Below are positions 44,697 through 54,847 of a stretch of DNA of 64,000 bases, one piece after another. Every line of letters starts with the position of its first letter. Position 1 is the first letter of the stretch. Source of the DNA: JAJEFO01 sp965209045. GTDB lineage: Bacteria > Pseudomonadota > Alphaproteobacteria > Rhodobacterales > Rhodobacteraceae. The notes beneath the pieces were generated by a model. It made no database searches. It was given only the letters and a program-made list of their open reading frames with translations, and had not been told where the DNA came from. Where the stretch lies: positions 2,418,001 through 2,482,000 of the forward strand of contig CBDBPW010000003.1 in NCBI GenBank assembly GCA_965209045.1. Direction: 5' to 3'. The position numbers and the translations under genes were made by a program.

Positions 44697-45734
44697 GTGG
44701 AAGCGGGCAGCAAGGGCGGCGGGAACGTGACCGTATTGGCGAAGTACCAGCGGCTTGAGGCGGAGGGCATCTGGCACCGCAGTCAGGACGGGCAGCGCCT
44801 GGACGTCATCGTGTCCGTCGGCAAGACATCCATCACGATCTCGACCCCGACTGAAATCACCCTGACGCACTGGTCGCTGCCTGCGATGGAACGCATGAAT
44901 CCCGGCCAGATGCCGGCCCTCTACTGCCCCGAAGGAGATGCAGGCGAAACCCTGGAGCTCGCCGAAGACGCATTCGTCGAGGCGGTCGAAAAGGTGCTAG
45001 ACTCCGTTCGGCGGCGCCAGGGGCGTACAGGCAGCGTGCGGAGGCTCGTCGCCGTCACGTTCTTGATTGCCGTTCTGGCCGGAGCCGTGTTCTGGCTGCC
45101 AGGCGCGACAGCTCGTCACACCGCATCGCTGCTGCCGGATGTGGCGCGCACGTCCATCGGCTTGTCGCTCCTTTCGAACATGGATCGGATGACAGGTCCG
45201 CCATGTGACGCACCGCCCGGACTTCGCGCGCTCGAACGTCTTCGAGTCCGGCTGTTCGGATCCGAACCCGCGCGGCTCGTCATCCTGCCTGCCACGTTGC
45301 CCGAGACCGCACACCTGCCTGGCGGCACGATCCTGCTTTCGAACAATCTGCTCAAGGAGATTGCAACACCCGAGTTTCTGGCGGTTCACGTCCTGGCCGA
45401 AGACATCCGTCGCAACCACGGAGACCCGGTCGCCAAGCTGCTGCACGTGGCGGGGATCAAGGCCGTGCTTGCCCTGCTCACCCAGGGAAAGGTGCCGGAT
45501 GACGCCGTGACGCGAATGGCGGAACATGTCGTCACGACCGTCCCGTCGCCCGTGCCAACGGACGTCCTGGTGGACCGTGTCACCGCCGCCGGCATGACAA
45601 TCAGGGACGGTGCCAACTTGCATGGCGTTCCGGGCCTGCCACTGGCGGCATTCGCAACATCGGTCGCTCCCGCGACGCTCCCCATCCTGGTTGACGGGGA
45701 CTGGATAGCGCTTCAAGGGATTTGCGAGGAATGA
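44697..45734 (+). CDS. Membrane protein with degenerate M48-peptidase-like domain
   Basis: 345 residues from GTG 44697; GTG 44727 is equally possible. One hydrophobic helix at about 115-135 (LVAVTFLIAVLAGAVFWLPG) separates a cytoplasmic-type N-terminal half from a C-terminal half. The latter has LPGGTILLSNNLLKEIATPE then FLAVHVLAEDIRRNHGDPV, which follows M48 peptidases ('lpGG.i.v...Ll...' and 'l..vlaHEigH...r') but with the zinc motif HExxH changed to HVLAED, so it is probably not catalytic. Similar proteins are seen in Rhodobacterales. Function unknown. Confidence 0.7.
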   Translation: MEAGSKGGGNVTVLAKYQRLEAEGIWHRSQDGQRLDVIVSVGKTSITISTPTEITLTHWSLPAMERMNPGQMPALYCPEGDAGETLELAEDAFVEAVEKVLDSVRRRQGRTGSVRRLVAVTFLIAVLAGAVFWLPGATARHTASLLPDVARTSIGLSLLSNMDRMTGPPCDAPPGLRALERLRVRLFGSEPARLVILPATLPETAHLPGGTILLSNNLLKEIATPEFLAVHVLAEDIRRNHGDPVAKLLHVAGIKAVLALLTQGKVPDDAVTRMAEHVVTTVPSPVPTDVLVDRVTAAGMTIRDGANLHGVPGLPLAAFATSVAPATLPILVDGDWIALQGICEE

Positions 45735-45839
45735 GCCCTTCGGCACGGACGAATGCCGGGCTGCGCATCTCGGCCATCCGCTGGCGGGCAGAACAAGCGA
45801 TCTGCACTTGCAGGATGTGCGAAATGCGGCCATCCGCAG

Positions 45840-46472
45840 CTACCGGGTCCCGTACATGCGATCTCCGGCATCGCCGAGGCCTGGCACAATGTAGCCCTTT
45901 TCGTTCAGGCGCTCGTCCAGCGCCGCGGTTACGACGGGCACATCAGGATGCGCGTTCTCCATGCGCCGAACGCCCTCGGGCGCGGCCAGCAGGCAAAGGA
46001 ACCGGATGTCGACTGCGCCTGCATCCTTGACGAGCGCAATTGCCGCGGCCGAACTGTTCCCCGTCGCAAGCATGGGATCCACCACGATGACCCGCCGCTC
46101 CGAGAGCGCCTCTGGCAGCTTGCAGTAGTACTGGACCGGTTTCAGCGTCTCTTCATCGCGATAGAGCCCGACGAACCCGACCCGTGCCGACGGCATCAAG
46201 TCAAGCATGCCGTCAAGAAGGCCGTTGCCCGCGCGCAGGATCGATACCAAGGCCAGCTTTCGGCCATCAAGAACGGGTGCATCGACGGGCTCCAGCGGAG
46301 TGTGCACCCGCCGGGTCGTCACTGGAAGGTCTCGCGTGACCTCATAGGCCAGGAGCGTGCTGACTTCGCGAAGCAGCTGCCGAAACAGCCCGGTCGGGGT
46401 GTCGGCATTCCTCATGAGCGTCAGTTTGTGCTGGACGAGCGGGTGTTCGACTATGGTCAGGTGCTCTGGCAT
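45840..46472 (-). CDS. upp: Uracil phosphoribosyltransferase
   Basis: 210 residues. Makes UMP from uracil and PRPP. Motifs: VVDPMLATGNSSAAAIALV (PRPP loop), VSILRAGNGLLDGMLDLMP, and the uracil-binding end GYIVPGLGDAGDRMYGTR. Last gene of the cdd-deoA-deoB-upp salvage operon, 18 bp after deoB. Confidence 0.96.
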   Translation of the reverse strand: MPEHLTIVEHPLVQHKLTLMRNADTPTGLFRQLLREVSTLLAYEVTRDLPVTTRRVHTPLEPVDAPVLDGRKLALVSILRAGNGLLDGMLDLMPSARVGFVGLYRDEETLKPVQYYCKLPEALSERRVIVVDPMLATGNSSAAAIALVKDAGAVDIRFLCLLAAPEGVRRMENAHPDVPVVTAALDERLNEKGYIVPGLGDAGDRMYGTR

Positions 46473-46490
46473 CGTGATCCCCTTGCCTGT

Positions 46491-47699
46491 TCAAAGAAAG
46501 CTGCGGCCCGGCCCGCTCGCCTGCACGCCAAGATGTACAGCGATCGAGACGGCCAGATCCGCAAATCCCACATGCCCGACCGCACACGGGCCAAGGCCAT
46601 GACCTATGACCGGGACACGTTCCCTTGTGTGATCGGTTCCGTGCCAGGTCGGGTCGTTGCCGTGATCCGCCGCAAACAGGACCAGGTCGCCACTCCCAAG
46701 CCTTTCCAGGACGCGCGGCAGCTGGGCGTCAAACCACTCCAGCGCACGAGCATAGCCCGACACGTCGCGCCGATGGCCATGGACCGAGTCGAACTCGACG
46801 AAGTTTGCAAAGGTCAGGCTTCCATCCTCGGCATCGCCGGCAAGGCGGACGAGATGCTCCATCAGTTCGGTGTCCGTACCTCGGGCAACGTCATGAATTC
46901 CTTGCATGGAGAAAATGTCTCCGATCTTGCCGATGGCGTGGACCCTGCCGCCCGCCTCGGCAACCCAATTGCAGAGCGTCGGCGCAGGCGGCGGAATCGC
47001 AAAGTCGCGCCGGTTCCGGGTTCTCTCGAACGCGCCGCCTGAACCAGAAAAAGGGCGAGCGATCACGCGGCCCACACGCATCTCGTGCAGCAGCGTCGCC
47101 AGTGCCTCGCATAGGTTCAACAGGCGAACGAGGCCGAAGCTCTCCTCGTGCGCGGCAATCTGGAAGACGCTGTCAACGGACGTGTAGCAAATCGGCCAAC
47201 CCGTCCGCATGTGCTCTGCGCCAAGGCGCTCGATGATCTCGGTGCCGGAGGCGTGGCAGTTTCCCAGCGTGCCCTCGGTGCCGGCATGCCGGGCCGCTGC
47301 CGTCATGATCTCGGCCGGAAAGGCCGGAATTTCGTTCGGAAAGCAATGCCAGTCCCAGGGTACCGGCACTCCCGCAAGCTCCCAGTGGCCCGACGGCGTG
47401 TCCTTTCCCCGCGAGACTTCTGTCGCGGCTCCCCAAAGGCCGACCGGTTCGGTCGCGAACCCGGGCATGCCTGCACCCGAGGCCAGCCTGACCGCCTCGC
47501 CGAGCCCGAACGCCCCGAGAGTCGGCATGTTGAGCGGGCCAGTTCGCCCAACTTCTGCAAGCCCAGCGGCGCAGGCCTCCGCTACGTGACCTAGCGTGTT
47601 GGCCCCGGTATCAGGAACCGCCTCGTTGAAATAGCAATCTGCGTCCGGCGCGCCTCCGGCTCCAACGCCGTCCATCACAATCAGGAATGCGCGCGGCAT
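46491..47699 (-). CDS. deoB: Phosphopentomutase
   Basis: 402 residues. Interconverts (deoxy)ribose 1-phosphate and 5-phosphate. Alkaline-phosphatase-fold metal motifs: FLIVMDGVGAGGAPDA at the N terminus, DTPSGHWELAG (catalytic Thr), and AADHGNDPTWHGTDHTRE near the C terminus. Shares one base with the deoA stop (TGATG at 47701-47697). Confidence 0.96.
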   Translation of the reverse strand: MPRAFLIVMDGVGAGGAPDADCYFNEAVPDTGANTLGHVAEACAAGLAEVGRTGPLNMPTLGAFGLGEAVRLASGAGMPGFATEPVGLWGAATEVSRGKDTPSGHWELAGVPVPWDWHCFPNEIPAFPAEIMTAAARHAGTEGTLGNCHASGTEIIERLGAEHMRTGWPICYTSVDSVFQIAAHEESFGLVRLLNLCEALATLLHEMRVGRVIARPFSGSGGAFERTRNRRDFAIPPPAPTLCNWVAEAGGRVHAIGKIGDIFSMQGIHDVARGTDTELMEHLVRLAGDAEDGSLTFANFVEFDSVHGHRRDVSGYARALEWFDAQLPRVLERLGSGDLVLFAADHGNDPTWHGTDHTRERVPVIGHGLGPCAVGHVGFADLAVSIAVHLGVQASGPGRSFL

Positions 47700-49000
47700 C
47701 AGCCAACCCGCCCCATGACAAGCGGGTTCGCCTCGCCCGCGACGCCGATGCGGACTGCAGCGAGGAACGCCGTCTCTGCTGCATCCGCAGCCGCGTCATC
47801 GGCAGCGTGCAGTCTGGCAAGCGGGTCACCCATTGCCACTTCAGTCCCAAGCGGCAGGATGTCCGAGAATCCTACCGAGGGATCAATGCAGTCGCCGTCG
47901 CGCACGCGCCCGCCTCCGAGACGCACGACGGCCATGCCGATCGCGTGTCCGTCAATCGCGGAAACCTGGCCGGCAACCGGCGCAGCCACCTCGCGAACGA
48001 CCTCGGCAGCCGGCAGGCACGACCGCCATCCTGCGCTGAAGTCCGTCGGACCTCCGAGCGCGGCCACCATCGCATCGAACCTGGCGGCCGCATCACCGGA
48101 CCGGATCGTCTCGCTCAATCTTTCCCTCGCGGCATCGGATTCTTCCTCGACGTCAGCCAGAACGAGAAGCTCGGAACCAAGCGCCAGCGCGAGATCGACC
48201 CACCGCGCACTCCCAGCTCCGGTCAGGGCTCGCATCACTTCGGCGACTTCAAGCGCATTGCCGGCAGCGGGTGCCAGCGGCTGGTTCATGTCGGTGATCA
48301 ATGCAACGGTCGGGCATCCTGCACCATTGGCCGTCTCGACCAGCGAATTCGCGAGCGCTCTTGCCTCCTCCATCCCGGGCATGAACGCCCCGGATCCGCA
48401 CTTCACGTCGAGGACAAGCGCGCCCAACCCGGCCGCAAGCTTCTTGGAGAGGATCGAGGCCACGATGAGGTCAATGCTTGCGACCGTTCCGGAAACGTCG
48501 CGCACCGCGTAAAGCCGCCTGTCGGCAGGCGCGATCCGGTTGGAGGCGGCCACGATCGCTGTGCCGGTCTCCTCGACAATCCGCCGAAACCGGGCCTCGC
48601 CGATCTCGGTCGAAACCCCCGGAATCGCCTCGAGCTTGTCCAAGGTGCCGCCCGTGTGCCCGAGCCCTCGGCCGGATATCATCGGGTTCGCCACGCCGAC
48701 AGCAGCCAGCGCCGGCGCCAGCAGCAGCGACACGCAATCCCCAATGCCGCCCGTCGAATGCTTGTCGACGACCGGCCTGCCGACATCCCATGCCAGCACG
48801 TCGCCGCTGTCGCGCATCGCGAGGGTGAAATCGACCCGCGCCTCTTCAGAAAGGCCACGCAGGCAGACGGCCATGGCAAAGGCGCCGGCCTGGGCGTCGG
48901 TCACCGTTCCGCTGGCAAGGCCGGCGGCAAACCAGTTCAGTTCATCCTTGTTCGGCTGGCCACCGTCCCGAAGCCGTTCGATGATCGTGCGTGCATCCAT
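47699..49000 (-). CDS. deoA: Thymidine phosphorylase
   Basis: 433 residues. Phosphorolysis of thymidine and deoxyuridine. Signatures: VDKHSTGGIGDCVSLLLAPA, ISGRGLGHTGGTLDKLEAIP (phosphate site), YAVRDVSGTVASIDLIVASI and KCGSGAFMPGMEEARAL. Begins on the base next to the cdd stop, so the genes are coupled. A 533-codon frame on the opposite strand is a codon-bias shadow. Confidence 0.97.
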   Translation of the reverse strand: MDARTIIERLRDGGQPNKDELNWFAAGLASGTVTDAQAGAFAMAVCLRGLSEEARVDFTLAMRDSGDVLAWDVGRPVVDKHSTGGIGDCVSLLLAPALAAVGVANPMISGRGLGHTGGTLDKLEAIPGVSTEIGEARFRRIVEETGTAIVAASNRIAPADRRLYAVRDVSGTVASIDLIVASILSKKLAAGLGALVLDVKCGSGAFMPGMEEARALANSLVETANGAGCPTVALITDMNQPLAPAAGNALEVAEVMRALTGAGSARWVDLALALGSELLVLADVEEESDAARERLSETIRSGDAAARFDAMVAALGGPTDFSAGWRSCLPAAEVVREVAAPVAGQVSAIDGHAIGMAVVRLGGGRVRDGDCIDPSVGFSDILPLGTEVAMGDPLARLHAADDAAADAAETAFLAAVRIGVAGEANPLVMGRVG

Positions 49001-49393
49001 TCAGGCATCGCCCATCTGGGAGCGGTCGAAGGCGCCCGGCAACAGTTCCGCCACTTTCATCGTCAGGCACTTGCCGGCAACGGTTGCCATCGTGACAGTC
49101 GCCTCCGCATCGGCGAATTCGAGCAGTTTCTGTCGACAACCGCCGCACGGCGCGACCGGCTGCGGGCCGTCCGCGATGACGGCAATCTCCACGAAGCTCT
49201 TCTCGCCGGCAGCAATCATGGCCGCGATGGCGCCGGCTTCCGCGCACGTGCCCTCCGGATACGCGATGTTCTCCACGTTGCAGCCTGAATGCACCCGTCC
49301 CGAAGCCGAGCGCAGCGCGGCACCGACCTTGAAGCCGGAATAGGGCGCATAGGCATTCTTGCGCACTTCGTCGGCCGCCTTGATCAGGTCCAT
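49001..49393 (-). CDS. cdd: Cytidine deaminase
   Basis: Start ATG 49393 (MDLIKAADEVRKNAYAPYSG) follows GGGAGC; 130 residues, the small homotetrameric type. Zinc site: GTCAEAGAIAAMI (Cys, catalytic Glu) and VAPCGGCRQKLLEF (two Cys). GCNVENIAYPEGTCAE is the substrate loop. First gene of the salvage operon. Confidence 0.96.
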   Translation of the reverse strand: MDLIKAADEVRKNAYAPYSGFKVGAALRSASGRVHSGCNVENIAYPEGTCAEAGAIAAMIAAGEKSFVEIAVIADGPQPVAPCGGCRQKLLEFADAEATVTMATVAGKCLTMKVAELLPGAFDRSQMGDA

Positions 49394-49568
49394 GGATCGC
49401 TCCCGTTTCTGCAAGGGTGGCGCGACCATTCATGGAACGCAATAGGCGGTCAGGCTTGCCCAATGGCAATCTTCAACGCAGAGTGCCCTCGACTCGATGC
49501 AAGGGCGGCAAGACCGAATCTCCCGAGCCTGGAAATGAGACGCCGAACGACCTTTCTGGAGGCACAGA

Positions 49569-51851
49569 ATGCCTGAAGACCCGCGCGAGACCGCTCTCCG
49601 GCAGGCGGCGCTTGAGTACCACGAGCTGCCCAAGCCCGGCAAGCTGGAGATCCGGGCCACCAAGCCTCTCGCCAGCGGGCGCGACCTCGCCCGCGCCTAC
49701 AGCCCGGGCGTCGCGGAAGCATGCCTGGAAATCAAGTCCGATCCCATGAACGCTTTCCGATTCACGGCACGCGCGAACCAGGTTGCCGTGGTCACCAACG
49801 GGTCTGCGGTGCTCGGGCTCGGCAACATCGGCGGACTTGCCGCCAAGCCGGTGATGGAAGGCAAGGCAGTCCTGTTCAAGAAGTTTGCAAACATCGACTG
49901 CTTCGACATCGAACTGGATGAAGGCGACCCCGAACGTCTCGCCGAGATCGTCTGCGCGCTCGAGCCAACCTTCGGCGCAATCAATCTCGAAGACATCAAG
50001 GCGCCGGACTGCTTCGTCGTGGAGCGCATTTGCAGCGAGCGAATGAACATCCCCGTGTTTCACGACGACCAGCATGGGACCGCCATCGTCGTGGGCGCCG
50101 CCGCGACAAACGCGCTCCATGTTGCAGGGAAGGCGTTTGAGGACATCAAGGTGGTGTCGACCGGCGGCGGAGCGGCAGGTATCGCCTGCCTGAACATGCT
50201 CCTCAAGCTGGGCGTGAAGCGCGAGAACATCTGGCTCTGCGACCTCAAGGGGCTGGTGCATGAAGGACGCAGGGCCGACATGACGCCGCAAAAGGAGGAA
50301 TTCACGCAGCCAGGCGGACCTAGAGCGCTGTCCGATGTCATCGTCGGAGCGGACCTGTTCCTGGGCCTTTCAGGTCCCGGAGTTCTCTCCAAGGACATGG
50401 TCCGAACAATGTCCGGGCCGCCAATCATCTTCGCGCTGGCCAACCCGTTGCCCGAGATCATGCCTGGCGAGGTGCGGGAGGTTGCACCGGACGCGATCAT
50501 TGCCACCGGACGCTCGGATGTCGCCAACCAGGTCAACAACGTGCTGTGCTTTCCGTTCATCTTCCGGGGTGCGCTGGATGTCGGCGCAACCACAATCAAT
50601 GACGAAATGAAGCTGGCCTGCGTCAATGGCATCGCGCACCTTGCACGAACGACAACGAGCGCCGAGGCAGCCGCCGCCTACAAGGGCGAGGAACTGACAT
50701 TCGGGCGCAACTATCTCATTCCCAAGCCATTCGACCCGCGCCTCATGCGGGTGGTGGCTTCCGCCGTCGCACAGGCCGCAATGGACACAGGCGTTGCCAC
50801 CCGGCCGATCAAGGACATGGACGCCTATCACCACAAGCTGAACGCGGCCGTCTACAGGTCCACGATGATCATGCGGCCGGTATTCGAGGCGGCCTCGACC
50901 GCAAGCCGGCGCATCGTGTTTGCGGAAGGCGAGAACGAACGCGTGCTGCGCGCCGCCACGGCCATGATAGAGGAGACGTCGGACACCCCCATTCTCATCG
51001 GACGTCCAGAGGTTGTGGAGAGCCGGATCGAACGGCTTGGGCTGCCGATCCGGTTGGGCGAGAACTTCGATCTGGTGAACCCGGAAAGCGACCCCCGCTA
51101 TCGCGACTACTGGACCACCTATCACGGCCTCCTTGAGCGCCGCGGCGTGACCCCGGAGCTTGCCCGGGCGATCATGCGCACGAACACGACGGCCATTGGC
51201 GCGGTCATGGTGCACAGGAAGGAGGCCGACAGCCTGATCTGCGGCGTCTTCGGACAGTATCTCTGGCATCTGCGCTACGTGGCCGAGGTTCTCGCGAGGG
51301 ACGGGCTTCACCCGGTCGGGGCACTCAGCCTCGTGATACTCGAAGACGGTCCGCTGTTCGTGGCGGACACGCATGTTCATCCCGAACCCACGCCCCCGCA
51401 AATCGCTGACGTCGTCCTGGGCGCCGCAAGACACGTACGCCGGTTTGGCCACGAGCCGAAAATTGCGCTCTGCAGCCACAGCCAGTTCGGGAACCTCGAC
51501 TGCGACACCGGCGAGCGGATGCGCCAGGCCATGTCAATACTGGATGCCGAGCCACGCGACTTCGAATACGAGGGCGAAATGCACACCGATACCGCTCTCG
51601 ACGTGACAATTCGCGAACGGATCATGCCGCATGCACGATTCGACGGGCCGGCAAATGTGCTCATTTTCGCGAATCTCGACGCGGCGTCCGCCGTCAGGAA
51701 CATTCTCAAGATGAAGGCGGGAGGGCTTGAGGTTGGCCCGATCCTGATGGGCATGGGCAATCGAGCGCATATCGTCACGCCTGCGGTTACGGCTCGCGGA
51801 CTTCTGAATACAAGCGCGTTGGCGGGAACGCCTGTTGCGCAATATGGCTGA
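49569..51851 (+). CDS. maeB: NADP-dependent malic enzyme with phosphotransacetylase-like domain
   Basis: 760 residues, typical MaeB length. Residues 1 to about 420: malic enzyme, with LARAYSPGVAEACLEIKSDP, NLEDIKAPDCFVVER, VFHDDQHGTAIVVGAA and the nucleotide loop VVSTGGGAAGIACLNM. Residues about 430-760: PTA-like domain (RIVFAEGENERVLRAATAMI, ANVLIFANLDAASAVRNIL), regulatory in known homologues, responding to acetyl-CoA. Decarboxylates malate to pyruvate making NADPH. Confidence 0.96.
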   Translation: MPEDPRETALRQAALEYHELPKPGKLEIRATKPLASGRDLARAYSPGVAEACLEIKSDPMNAFRFTARANQVAVVTNGSAVLGLGNIGGLAAKPVMEGKAVLFKKFANIDCFDIELDEGDPERLAEIVCALEPTFGAINLEDIKAPDCFVVERICSERMNIPVFHDDQHGTAIVVGAAATNALHVAGKAFEDIKVVSTGGGAAGIACLNMLLKLGVKRENIWLCDLKGLVHEGRRADMTPQKEEFTQPGGPRALSDVIVGADLFLGLSGPGVLSKDMVRTMSGPPIIFALANPLPEIMPGEVREVAPDAIIATGRSDVANQVNNVLCFPFIFRGALDVGATTINDEMKLACVNGIAHLARTTTSAEAAAAYKGEELTFGRNYLIPKPFDPRLMRVVASAVAQAAMDTGVATRPIKDMDAYHHKLNAAVYRSTMIMRPVFEAASTASRRIVFAEGENERVLRAATAMIEETSDTPILIGRPEVVESRIERLGLPIRLGENFDLVNPESDPRYRDYWTTYHGLLERRGVTPELARAIMRTNTTAIGAVMVHRKEADSLICGVFGQYLWHLRYVAEVLARDGLHPVGALSLVILEDGPLFVADTHVHPEPTPPQIADVVLGAARHVRRFGHEPKIALCSHSQFGNLDCDTGERMRQAMSILDAEPRDFEYEGEMHTDTALDVTIRERIMPHARFDGPANVLIFANLDAASAVRNILKMKAGGLEVGPILMGMGNRAHIVTPAVTARGLLNTSALAGTPVAQYG

Positions 51852-51946
51852 GGCGGAAGACGCCCGGGCGCGACAATAGAGCAACTGGACATCCGGGACA
51901 GATTTGCACATGCGCAGTGCAAGTGAACACTGGCCGGAAGGACGGA

Positions 51947-53845
51947 ATGATGGGGTACAAGGAAGTTTACGCGTCATGGAAGTCCGACCCCGAGGCATTC
52001 TGGCTTGAGGCAGCAGAGGCCATCGACTGGGACCGCAAGCCGACGCGCGCGCTGAACGACGGGAACGCGCCGCTCTACGAGTGGCTGGATGACGGGCTGG
52101 TCAACACCTGCTGGAATGCCGTCGACCGGCATGTCGAAGCGGGACGTGGCGACCAGGACGCCATCATTCACGACAGCCCAGTGACCGGCACAAAGTCGCG
52201 GATTACCTATGCCGACCTTCGGGACAGGGTTGCGCGGCTCGCGGGCGCTCTCGCTGCCAAGGGTGTTTCGAAGGGCGATCGCGTTGTCATCTACATGCCG
52301 ATGATCCCGGAGACCCTTGTGGCTATGCTGGCCTGCGCCCGGCTCGGCGCCATCCATTCAGTCGTCTTCGGTGGATTTGCCGCCAACGAACTCGCTGTCC
52401 GGATCGACGACGCCGCACCAAGAGCCGTCATAGCCGGTTCCTGCGGAATCGAGCCCGGCCGCATCGTCGAGTACAAGCCTCTTCTCGACGCCGCGATCGA
52501 ACTGGCAAGGCACGAGCCCGAATTCTGTGTGATCTTCCAGCGCGAACCGGCGCGTGCCTCGATGATCGACGGTCGCGACCTGGACTGGAACGACGTGCAG
52601 AACGACGTCATGCCGGCCGAATGCGTACCCGTGGAAGGCAACCATCCGGCATACATTCTCTATACGTCCGGCACGACCGGCGCGCCTAAGGGCGTCGTTC
52701 GCCCGACGGGCGGCCACCTCGTGGCGCTCAACTGGACCATGAAGAACATCTATGACGTAGACCCGGGCGACGTTTTCTGGGCTGCATCCGATGTCGGCTG
52801 GGTCGTGGGCCATTCCTACATCTGCTACGCGCCGCTGATCCACGGCAACACGACAGTCGTGTTCGAGGGCAAGCCGGTCGGAACGCCGGATGCCGGGACG
52901 TTCTGGCGCGTCATCCAGGAGCATGGCGTCAAGGTCCTCTTTACCGCGCCGACGGCGTTTCGTGCCATCAAGCGCGAGGACCCGAACGGCGAACTGATCC
53001 GGAACTATGACCTCTCGGGGCTCAAGATCCTGTTTCTCGCCGGCGAACGTGCTGACCCAGACACGATCGAGTGGGCACGCAAGCACCTTGGCGTTCCGGT
53101 CATCGACCACTGGTGGCAGACCGAAACCGGCTATTCCATCGCGGCGAATCCGATGGGAATCGGGCCGTTGCCGGTGAAGAGCGGCTCACCGTCCGTCGCC
53201 ATGCCCGGCTACGATGTGCAAATCCTCGACGAAAGCGGGCACCCCGTGACACCTGGAGAGCTCGGCGCAATCGCGATCAAGCTTCCATTGCCACCAGGCA
53301 CGCTTGCTACGCTCTGGAATGCGGAGGAACGGTTCAGGAAAAGCTACCTCGAACAGTTCCCTGGATACTACGAGACCGGCGATGCAGGCTTTGTCGACGA
53401 GGACGGGTACCTCTACATCATGGCGCGGACGGACGACGTGATCAACGTTGCGGGCCATCGGCTGTCCACCGGAGGCATGGAGGAAGTGCTCGCTGCCCAT
53501 CCCGACGTCGCGGAATGCGCCGTCATCGGAGTGACCGACCAGCTCAAGGGACAGCTGCCGCTGGGCTTTCTCTGCACAAATTCCGGCACGTCTCGTCCGG
53601 ACGAGGAAATCGTCAAGGATTGCGTCAAGCTTGTGCGCGACCGGATCGGGCCCGTCGCAGCCTTCCGGCTCGCGGTCGTGGTCGATCGCCTGCCCAAGAC
53701 CCGCTCAGGCAAGATCTTGCGGGGGGTGATGGTCAAGATGGCCGATGGCGAAGACTTCAAGATGCCGGCGACGATCGACGACCCGGCCATTCTGGAAGAG
53801 ATTCGGGAGTCTCTGAAGACCTTGGGATACCCCAAGGACCAGTAG
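51947..53845 (+). CDS. prpE: Propionyl-CoA synthetase (acyl-AMP ligase)
   Basis: 632 residues from ATG 51947 (a second ATG follows). ANL-family ligase. P-loop-like motif: ILYTSGTTGAPKGVVRPTGG; ADVGW-type block ASDVGWVVGHSYICYAPLIH; hinge DEDGYLYIMARTDDVINVAG; catalytic lysine in PKTRSGKILRGVM. The RPTGGH variant and overall length favour PrpE over Acs. Activates propionate, possibly feeding the methylcitrate or methylmalonyl route. Acetate as alternative substrate is possible. Confidence 0.88.
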   Translation: MMGYKEVYASWKSDPEAFWLEAAEAIDWDRKPTRALNDGNAPLYEWLDDGLVNTCWNAVDRHVEAGRGDQDAIIHDSPVTGTKSRITYADLRDRVARLAGALAAKGVSKGDRVVIYMPMIPETLVAMLACARLGAIHSVVFGGFAANELAVRIDDAAPRAVIAGSCGIEPGRIVEYKPLLDAAIELARHEPEFCVIFQREPARASMIDGRDLDWNDVQNDVMPAECVPVEGNHPAYILYTSGTTGAPKGVVRPTGGHLVALNWTMKNIYDVDPGDVFWAASDVGWVVGHSYICYAPLIHGNTTVVFEGKPVGTPDAGTFWRVIQEHGVKVLFTAPTAFRAIKREDPNGELIRNYDLSGLKILFLAGERADPDTIEWARKHLGVPVIDHWWQTETGYSIAANPMGIGPLPVKSGSPSVAMPGYDVQILDESGHPVTPGELGAIAIKLPLPPGTLATLWNAEERFRKSYLEQFPGYYETGDAGFVDEDGYLYIMARTDDVINVAGHRLSTGGMEEVLAAHPDVAECAVIGVTDQLKGQLPLGFLCTNSGTSRPDEEIVKDCVKLVRDRIGPVAAFRLAVVVDRLPKTRSGKILRGVMVKMADGEDFKMPATIDDPAILEEIRESLKTLGYPKDQ

Positions 53846-53916
53846 GCGGGGAGGCTCGACGCCGGTCGCTTCGGGAGCGTGATTCATCGCGCCGCAACGG
53901 GGGTGTCACTGCGCTC

Positions 53917-54684
53917 TCACACAAACTGTTCCCGAATCAGGCGCTCCTCCAGCCCGTGGCCCGGATCAAAGAGGATCCTGTGCCGAACGGCGGGCTCACT
54001 TCGGACCTCGACGGCCGCCACGTCGCGGACGGGCCTTCCGTCTGCATCAGCCATCACCGGGCGTTTCACGGGATTCAGTACCTCAAAGCGCACGGTTGCG
54101 GTCTTCGGGAGCAACGCACCGCGCCAGCGCCTCGGCCGGAATGGCGCCACCGCCGTCAACGCCAGCACCTCCGACCCGATGGGCAGAATCGGCCCGTGCG
54201 CAGAATAGTTGTAGGCAGTTGAACCTGCCGGCGTGGACACCATCGCGCCGTCGCACACAAGTTCCTCAAGCCGAGACTTGCCATCCACGCTGATCTTCAG
54301 GCGCGCAGCCTGCGACCCTTCGCGCAGCAAGGACACTTCGTTGATCGCAAGCGCCTCTTCCACGTTCCCGACTGCAGTCTCGGCCCTCATGTGGAGCGGG
54401 TTTATCACCGCTTCCTCTGCCTCCAGGAGGCGCTTCGGCAGATCGTCCATGGAAAACTCGTTCATCAGGAATCCGACGGTGCCCCGATGCATCCCGTAGA
54501 CCGGCTTGTCCAAGGGCTGCACGTCCTTGAGCGTGTCCAGCATGAAGCCGTCGCCGCCAAGAGCCACGATCACGTCCGCCTCGTCCGGCGTCGACTGCCC
54601 GAACCGCCCGGTCAGGTCCGTCAGCGCCTCCTGCGCCACCTTCGCCTCGCTGGCGCGAAATGAAACTGCCTTTTCAGACCGCAT
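53917..54684 (-). CDS. nadK: NAD kinase
   Basis: Start ATG 54684 follows GGAGGG; 255 residues. ATP-dependent phosphorylation of NAD to NADP. Family motifs: VIVALGGDGFMLDTLKDV (GGDG), YGMHRGTVGFLMNEF, LAINEVSLLREGSQAARLKI (NE), and CDGAMVSTPAGSTAYNYSAH (substrate loop). Divergent from glyA. Confidence 0.95.
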   Translation of the reverse strand: MRSEKAVSFRASEAKVAQEALTDLTGRFGQSTPDEADVIVALGGDGFMLDTLKDVQPLDKPVYGMHRGTVGFLMNEFSMDDLPKRLLEAEEAVINPLHMRAETAVGNVEEALAINEVSLLREGSQAARLKISVDGKSRLEELVCDGAMVSTPAGSTAYNYSAHGPILPIGSEVLALTAVAPFRPRRWRGALLPKTATVRFEVLNPVKRPVMADADGRPVRDVAAVEVRSEPAVRHRILFDPGHGLEERLIREQFV

Positions 54685-54847
54685 GATCCCTCCGTCCGTT
54701 GGAGGCACGATTGCCCGCGTCTCTCCCGAACTCAAGACCTCGAATCCGCGAGACAGGACGCCGCATCGCGCCGACGTGCCGGTTTCGACGCTTTCCGCGC
54801 CGCGACAATCGATATAGAAATCGCCGTGGCTGCACGGGAGTCTCGCC

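Noticed and set aside
47687..49288. 533-codon open frame on the plus strand opposite deoA and cdd
   Set aside because: It runs exactly antisense to two clearly identified enzymes, is rich in Arg/His/Gly/Ala and has no domain; long antisense frames are expected from high-GC codon bias.
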